The notes beneath the pieces were generated by a model. That model was not told the origin of the DNA. It did no database searches and saw only the letters and a program-made list of their open reading frames with translations. A stretch of DNA of 64,000 bases from Pterobdella sp. o SKG-2022 (Eukaryota; Annelida; Clitellata; Hirudinida; Piscicolidae). How positions within the stretch are numbered: the first letter of the stretch is position 1; every line of letters starts with the position of its first letter. The stretch spans positions 13,806,211 through 13,870,210 of the forward strand of contig OZ038322.1 in NCBI GenBank assembly GCA_964035795.1, written 5' to 3'. The translations under genes and the position numbers were made by a program. Positions 52,501-64,000 of the stretch are shown piece by piece.

Positions 52501-55500
52501 TTATAAAATTAAAAATGAGTGAAACACCACATCAACCCAATATCTAAATCAACTACAATAACATACCATTCAACAACATAAAAACCGACCACACATCACA
52601 ATATCTAAACTAACGCATCAAAACAAATCACAACTTTTGAACTAGCACACCACAACACCCGATACCCAGGCACACGAGTTTGACGACTGCCGCTTTGACG
52701 TGGCACTACAGGACTGTCTGTGGTACCTAAGGACAACCAGTGCTGAAGAGAGGTCTCTCTGGATGGGTGTGCTGGATGTCCATAAGGTGGGTGTTCATAA
52801 GGGGTTAGTAAGATGGGTAGTTTGAGGGTGGTGGTAGTAGTAGTAGCAATAGTATCACTAGGAGTAGTAGTAGTAGTAGTAATAGTAATATTAGTAGTAG
52901 CAGTAGTACTTTTTTAGCCACATCTTATGTATCTGTTTATCCAAGTTTTTTTATCCATTTAAATACGGAAATTTTAGATAAGTTGTTTATACAATAAACG
53001 CAGCTTTAATTTCTTCATTTTAAAGAATATCAAAATCAAGTATAGTAGTAGCAGTTTCATTAGTATCGTTAGTAGAAATAATATTAGTGTTTGTAGTCAT
53101 GGTAGTAGTAGCATAGGTTGCTAAAAGTAAAAGGCCATTAAATCAGTCGCATAGATGGAGACAGCGATTCATATGAAACTTCATTACTAACTGATCAATT
53201 ATAATGTTGCATAATTATCTTGTGATGAAGTTTTGTTAAGATTGTGTTGTTGGGAATGTGAATGTTTCTTGTTTAAGGATGTGATTATGTTTTTGAGTTT
53301 TTTTTTTTTTGATATTCATAAAGAACGACTAAAATGGCGGTTTCATACTTCTTAATTTCCAGCCTATCAGTGTGATCAGATAGAGGTATTCACAAGTGAA
53401 GTTTAGATTACAAGTCTTTTATAAAATCTCATATCATATTAAACTAGGCCATCGAGTTCATTATATATTAAAATTCTTTATCAAATTAATCACATCTTAC
53501 TCAATTGCTTCATAAGACTGTAATTTTCTCGAAAGTAATCAAATGATTTAACATTAATTAGAAATCTTTATTTTAAAAAAAGAATTAATTATACATCTCT
53601 ATAAATAAATACTTATACATCATTATAAAGGAATCAATGATTTTATATCATTATAAATGAATCATTAATTATAAATTTTTATAAAGAAACTAGTTTCGAC
53701 CATAAAATTCATAATGTCAAAGGTCAGTTTAAAAAAACTTCCGATAAAAATAATCACGTCACCCAAATGCAAATCAACAACTCATGCGCCTACCCACCAT
53801 TCTCACCAACCCACCACCTCCATACCTTTTACCACCATCTTCACACCTTAATACTCTTTTTACATCTTCCCATTTCTTTTAAAATTGCCCACTACACTCA
53901 CATTTAATAATAATAATAATAATAATAGCTATTTATATAGCGCCAAGGAAAGCAACTGAGGCGCAAAAACTTACCCATCACTCCCACAACACACAGAGGT
54001 CTGAGTCAGGATATGGCAGTGAGACATCTCTCAGAAGGCATGGTTCTCACATCTCCCTCACCAGTGCTGCTTCCCTCTCTACCACTGCTTCCGCTTCCTC
54101 TTTCAAGGTGGGTAGTTGGATAGGTGGTTGGTTGTGAGTAGAGTGTGGTGGTTTGGGGGGGGGGGGAGGAGAGGGGATGGTACTTAACGTGCAAAGACCA
54201 AACATCCTCACTACCATTGACATAAATGACACCCAACACAGCGTGGCAGAGGTTTGAAGGAGAAGTTGATGGAGATGGAGACGTTCAAGGACATTTTATC
54301 TAGACAGGTGCGTTTCAAAGTTATATCAAATTAGATAACACAAGTAATATTTCATTGAACATAATTTTATATAAATATTTCAGGTTGATATGATGCAGAA
54401 CTACTTTGATGCATGTTCTTCAGCTGTCACTCAACTCTCTGAAGATGATAGTAAGAGGGGGCTGAAGGTGGTAGTGGATGGTGTGGTTGAAAACGATAGT
54501 TATGGGTGTGTTTGGTAGGAGCTGGGGGTGGAAGGGGTAACTTGGTTTAAATAAAAATGTTTTTCTCTCAGCGTTACATGGTATTGAAGTTGTGGTGCCC
54601 TTCATAAGTTAGATAATCTTTTAAAAAACATTTGCAACTTTAATCAGAGATTGTGATAGCGTATGTGCTATCAATATCATCTTTATTACTATATTTTTAT
54701 TCATTATTCATAATTTCATTTTTTTCATTATTAATCTGTTATCACGATCATTTTATTAGCGTCCTAATTGTCACATAATAGTATGACAATCTGTTAGAGA
54801 GATGAAATAAATTCAATATTATTCGCTGCAGTATAAATAACCTATCATTACATAAAATCGTTGATAGTTTCAAAGATCAATGTAAACTGGCCTGTTTATC
54901 ATCATACTTACTTTTATGAAAAACCCCTTGTGTTCTCATGTATTTCTAATAATGACAATACAACGCCCCCCACACCATCCTATCATACTACAAGGCTGTC
55001 TTATATGGCTTATGGCCAAATAATGGTGTGTGTGTGGGTTGATGGGTTTTTTTGGATGTTATGGGGTGGTGGGTGTGTGTTATGTTTATTATTAATATTA
55101 TTCGTTCAACTTCTTTTGCTTCGTAGCATGAGGTTAGACGGATGTTTAATATAGGTATAGATACCAGGATTTTAAATTTCTTATTTTTATGGTAAATAAA
55201 ATTTTTTCCATATTTTCAAGTATTTTTCTTTTGAAATTAATGTTTCGTAAAAATTTTATTTTATTTTTGCATTGATTCATTAAAGATTTTGTACCAACTA
55301 ACCCCAACACTGCTTGATATCTATCTATCCATCCAACTTTTCATCTATTTTTCAATCTATATAATTTTTCAACTATCTATCTATCTATCTTTCTATCTAT
55401 CTATATCTATGTGTTCATCTAATTAATGACTAATTGATTTTCATATATCAAACTTGTCATCTGTACATCTATCACAGGTTCTGACGACTTGAACGAAGTA

Positions 55501-57414
55501 GTTGATGACTACAGTGGCTTAACAACAAACAGCACAAACAACATCAACGACACAACCAACATCAACAATGACAGCTCTCACACCAAATCTCTGGTGCATG
55601 ACATCAACCGGGATCTCAGTCACAAAGACTTGAGTTAGTTCTTCTATTCTTATACACGTTTGTGTATCAACACTCAAACCGTTTCAACATTACCTCACTA
55701 CTACCGTCAAGCCACCGTTTCCATCTTCTCAACCTGCTAACACCACTCATTGTTTTCACTCACTTATTATCATCATCACTACCCACCACCACACCACAGT
55801 AAACATGTTACGGCAGCATGGGGCACACGCCATAGACTTCAAGGGACAGGCGTTGTCTTTCAAGAACACCACTGCAGGTCTTTTGACCACCCTGTCCCAC
55901 TGCATCGACCTTATGGCTCAGAGAGAGGACATGTGGAAGAAGAAGCTAGATAGGGTTTGTTTCTTTGTATATTTTCCTTTTTGTGTGTTTTCTTTTTTAA
56001 TTTTCTTATATGTCTTTTTTCGTATGTTTCCCGTTGTTTTTATGTCTATCTTCACCTCCTCTCTGACTATTTCACCGTTAATTTTTTAAGATTCTTCATT
56101 TGTATCTTGTTATTTGTGGATAGATTCATTTTTGAAACATTTAACTTCATTTCTAACAAAAATCCTTTTTTACGATGCTTTGAATATTATTCTAATAGAT
56201 ATATAATATTTTTCATCTATGTATATGTAACTGCAACTAAATATGAAACCTCAAAAGAATGTGTAAAATGTCAAATCGATGTATAAAACGTCAAATCAAT
56301 ACAACCTCGAAACGAACACAGGAATTGGAGAAGAGGAAAAGGCATGAAGAGGGGTACAAGCAGATGCTGGATTCCAAGATGAAGCCTGTCATCCTCTCTA
56401 CTGGAGGACCTGACTTTGAGGTGCTATCACCCCCTCCATACACACAAACATACTCACACACACACACACACACTGTTCTGTTCTGTTCTTGCGTTCATCC
56501 ACCATGAGGTAGGTGCAAAGGATTGAGAGATGAGCATTTTTCTTGTGGTTATAAATGCCTTGTGGTTTGAAGTTCAGCCCGCAGTATTGACACTTTATGC
56601 TTGCTTGTGTCTGGTGCTTCTGTCTCACGTGGTTTGCCAGACCTGCTTTACTGGCAGCTACTCTGTTGCATCTCGGAAACGTGCAGGATAAGACTTTGTC
56701 AGAACTGTTGTTATTGTTGCTATTATTGTAGTTGTTGTTGCTCTTTGTTTTTTGAATTTTTGTTGTTGCTATTGTTTCGATTGCTGTTGATGCTTTTGTT
56801 TTGATTGTTTCTATTCTTGTTGTTGCTGTTGTTTTGATTGTTGCTATTCTTGTTGTTGCTGCTGCTTTTATTGCAGTTATTGTTTTGATTAGTGATGCTA
56901 TTGTTTTGATTGATGTTGTTATATTTGTTGTTGTTGTTACTCTTTTTATTTCGATTATTCTTGTTGCCATTGTTTTCGATTGTTGTTGTTTTATTGTTTT
57001 GATTGTTGTGGCTATTGTTGTTTTTGTTACTTCTGTTGTTTCGATTGTTGTTGTTCTTGTTGCTTTATTTGTGCTTCTGAAATCGTTTATAGCACTACGT
57101 TTTTGTTCTGCATGATTCCAATAACAATCACCAGCTTAACTTTGTTGGGTTGCCAAGGCTTTTTACAGTCTAGCACCCAATTCTCTCAATCTTTTCTGTG
57201 GATATGGTGTGTGTTGCCCTTTGCACTGGTAAGTTATCAGCTGTACGCAGTGTTGTAGCTGTTTTTGCTGTATTACTTAACGTAATTGTAGCAGAGCTGT
57301 TAGCTTCGTATAACTTTTCTTAATCCGCTGGGTCTTACCCGTCAACTGCTTTTTTCAAATTTTGTTTTTTGGTAACAGAAAATATACGGAGCAGCTAACA
57401 CAGCTTCGTGGCTT

Positions 57415-57505
<91 letters not shown>

Positions 57506-58800
57506 AGGGACCTCACAGCATGTTGAATGAAGAAGAATTCTTCGACGCCATTGATGCCACCCTCGATAAACTGGAGAAGGAGGAGGAGTTGGTGCGTTTA
57601 CATAGGAACAATAGTCATAATAATAAAATTAACAATTTCATAATAGAATAGATAATGAGAATGCTAATGATTTGAAAGTCACAAACGATTTAATGGTGGA
57701 TAATATTGACAGAAAATGCAAGGGTTGGAGGCATCAACCAAGCTGGATAGGTTTTCAAAAACTGGTCTTGATGCGTCTCATCCTTTGTATGATGAGGTGG
57801 GTGAGTGATGCGAAAGGTGGCTAGTTGTCCATTAAAATCTTAAACATAATCTATAACCACCATGACTCACTTATGATCAATCTCTTCCTCCACAGATCAA
57901 CAAGCAGGTGGAGGATCAGATAAGGCACGCAGATATGACGGCCTCTGACGTGGCAGACACGTGGACACTGGTCGCCTCTGAAGGAGAGATGAAAGTGTAC
58001 AAAAGGGAGGTGGAAGAAGGTGGTAATACTATCTACCCCCTCAAGGCTGTGCATACAGTTAAGGTACGTGTCTGTATTGCTAAAAGATTTTGCATCTGAT
58101 GGCATGATCAATATCTTTTAGACCATTCGTTTGACATCACACAGGGCATCACTGGCAGAGAGCTCTGTCACTACTTCTGGGAACCTAAGGTGTTTCATCA
58201 TTTCATCATTATTGCCCACCCAAAATCATCATCATCAGACATTATCGTTATCTCTAGACTTAATGATCATCTTTCTCACTAGACACAATTATCATCATCA
58301 TCATTGTCGTACAAAATCATCATTATCTGACCAATTGAAACACAACACCAGGTGCGCTTGGAATGGGAGTCAACATTGGAATCGACACAAGTTCTTGAGT
58401 GGTTATCATCTGACACTCATATCACATATCAAGTTTGTGTGTGTGTAGTAGTTGATGTGTGTTCTGTTGTGTGATTTGGTGCTATATAGTGTAGTGGGAG
58501 AAGTTTCATTAAATGGTGAGTTGTTGGTAGTTATCTCAGCATTAAATCTTCGAACATCTTTTACTCAGGTGTTAAAAAGGGTGTGGCCTGCAGCCCAGAG
58601 AGACTCTATCTTTTGGTCCACCATCCGACACTGTCCATCGACTGAAGGAGACCAGCTAGTTGATTATTGGGTGGTGGTGAACCAGTCGACAAACCACATA
58701 CCCAGCCCCTCTTCTGATCGCAATCAGTGCATCAGACTTCAGTTCAACGTGGCGATGATTGGTCAGACCATCATCCAATCATCTGATGCCCCTCTTACTA
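49503..58800 (+). CDS. CERT1: Ceramide transfer protein CERT (StAR-related lipid transfer), 3' end lost in gap
   Basis: CERT moves ceramide from ER to trans-Golgi. Its modules are all visible: a PH domain ([19 protein letters not shown], then [20 protein letters not shown]) for PI4P; a Ser-rich regulatory motif ([20 protein letters not shown]); a coiled-coil; an FFAT motif (EFFDAID in [15 protein letters not shown]) for ER VAP; and most of the START domain ([36 protein letters not shown]). Exons: 49503-49787, 52670-52786, 53997-54107, 54242-54307, 54384-54450, 55478-55633, 55800-55954, 56322-56420, 57505-57591, 57713-57796, 57896-58063, 58145-58189, 58352-58432 and 58569-58800+. All are phase-compatible, about 584 residues. 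The start is the ATG at 49503. The last 50 or so START residues must lie in or beyond the N gap; I did not find them after it. The exon at 57505 uses the end of a (CA)n array as its acceptor. The residue run SSSDD to LSHKD is Asn/Thr-rich and divergent. Confidence 0.95.
52831..52912. repeat. Imperfect (TAG)n trinucleotide tract
   Basis: GTAGTAGTAG-type repeats with single-base variants lie in CERT intron 2, soon after the GT-rich intron start. Shorter copies recur at 53041-53115. Confidence 0.7.
53905..53944 (-). repeat. LINE tail, reverse orientation, with (TAA)n
   Basis: (TAA)n is followed by TAGCTATTTATATAGCGCC. The reverse complement GGCGCTATATAAATAGCTA plus (TTA)n matches the tail at 46794. 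It is inserted about 50 bases before the acceptor of the CERT exon at 53997. Confidence 0.7.
55373..55411. repeat. (CTAT)n microsatellite
   Basis: CTATCTATCTATCTAT with minor variants lies in CERT intron 5. Related CTATC words occur over 55315-55420. Confidence 0.8.
56452..56472. repeat. (CA)n microsatellite, left flank of cassette A
   Basis: A short CA run next to the zinc-finger cassette in CERT intron 8. It is the equivalent of the much longer array at 62568-62846 beside copy B. Confidence 0.85.
56473..57365 (-). mobile_element. Zinc-finger-coding repeat cassette, copy A (in CERT intron 8)
   Basis: On the minus strand a 190-codon frame (56398-56970) encodes an Ile/Thr/Ala/Lys-rich N-terminus made from degenerate trinucleotide repeats, then an Asn-rich run. 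Two C2H2 fingers follow: [20 protein letters not shown] ending RQKH, and [19 protein letters not shown] ending AH. Similar finger pairs occur in retrotransposon proteins, and this exact unit recurs at 62847-63775 at high identity, so I treat it as mobile DNA. It runs antisense to CERT. It is bounded on both sides by CA repeats (56452-56472 and 57416-57503). There is no RT or transposase, so it would be non-autonomous or a fragment. Confidence 0.7.
57416..57503. repeat. (CA)n array abutting a CERT splice acceptor
   Basis: About 44 CA units run straight into the AG of the acceptor before the exon at 57505. The repeat itself therefore provides the whole intron 3' end. Confidence 0.95.
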
Positions 58801-59000
58801 NNNNNNNNNNNNNNNNNNNNNNNNNNNNNNNNNNNNNNNNNNNNNNNNNNNNNNNNNNNNNNNNNNNNNNNNNNNNNNNNNNNNNNNNNNNNNNNNNNNN
58901 NNNNNNNNNNNNNNNNNNNNNNNNNNNNNNNNNNNNNNNNNNNNNNNNNNNNNNNNNNNNNNNNNNNNNNNNNNNNNNNNNNNNNNNNNNNNNNNNNNNN
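58801..59000. other. Assembly gap (200 N)
   Basis: A run of exactly 200 unknown bases interrupts the CERT START-domain exon. The round number suggests a placeholder of unknown true size. Confidence 1.
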
Positions 59001-63775
<4,775 letters not shown>

Positions 63776-63782
63776 TCCATAT

Positions 63783-64000
<218 letters not shown>

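Noticed and set aside
56601..57258. Plus-strand Val/Leu/Cys-rich frames in CERT intron 8
   Set aside because: They are shadows of the minus-strand zinc-finger cassette and its trinucleotide repeats.

Overview
This is an AT-rich animal (metazoan) nuclear genome segment, and everything recognisable is eukaryotic: many small exons with GT-AG introns, LINE and SINE debris, long microsatellites, and one 200-base assembly gap at 58801-59000. A complete innexin gene points to an invertebrate. The non-LTR elements, with 3' tails of the type GCGCTATATAA, resemble those of marine invertebrates. I cannot fix the phylum; a lophotrochozoan-like or tunicate-like genome is a guess.

Layout, left to right. 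A decayed LINE lies at 1143-2609. A TTC38-like TPR gene (3285-5308) lacks its last exon. A LINE C-terminal fragment follows at 7721-8167 (minus). A complete membrane-anchored CRELD gene has 15 exons (8399-12854). A long gene-poor stretch holds a cluster of TGACGTCA sites. The C-terminal part of a PDZRN-like gene (18375-21609) has five phase-compatible exons. A tentative two-exon membrane-protein gene (23926-28772) has a 4.1-kb intron carrying an uninterrupted (CTA)n array of about 1.2 kb. Meckelin/TMEM67 (29309-36927, 21 exons found) has a phase break and missing residues in the ectodomain. A complete 9-exon innexin (38488-44262) has a tRNA-Lys-derived SINE in one intron. A broken L2/CR1-type LINE (45175-46830) and a second LINE relic (48060-48960) follow. 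The ceramide transfer protein CERT (49503 into the gap) has 14 exons. The right end carries repeats, including a second copy of a zinc-finger-coding repeat cassette that also sits in a CERT intron.

All identified genes are on the plus strand. They do not form one pathway: meckelin acts at the ciliary transition zone, innexin in gap junctions, CERT in ER-to-Golgi ceramide transport, CRELD in the ER, and PDZRN-like proteins at PDZ/ubiquitin complexes.

The most unusual signal is shared by many introns across unrelated genes. The 5' end is rich in GGTGTGGTG-like sequence and the 3' end is rich in CACCACACC-like sequence, often replacing the usual polypyrimidine tract. The two ends of one intron are therefore complementary and could pair in the pre-mRNA. 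This signature let me place several splice sites, and it marks intervals where further exons may lie.
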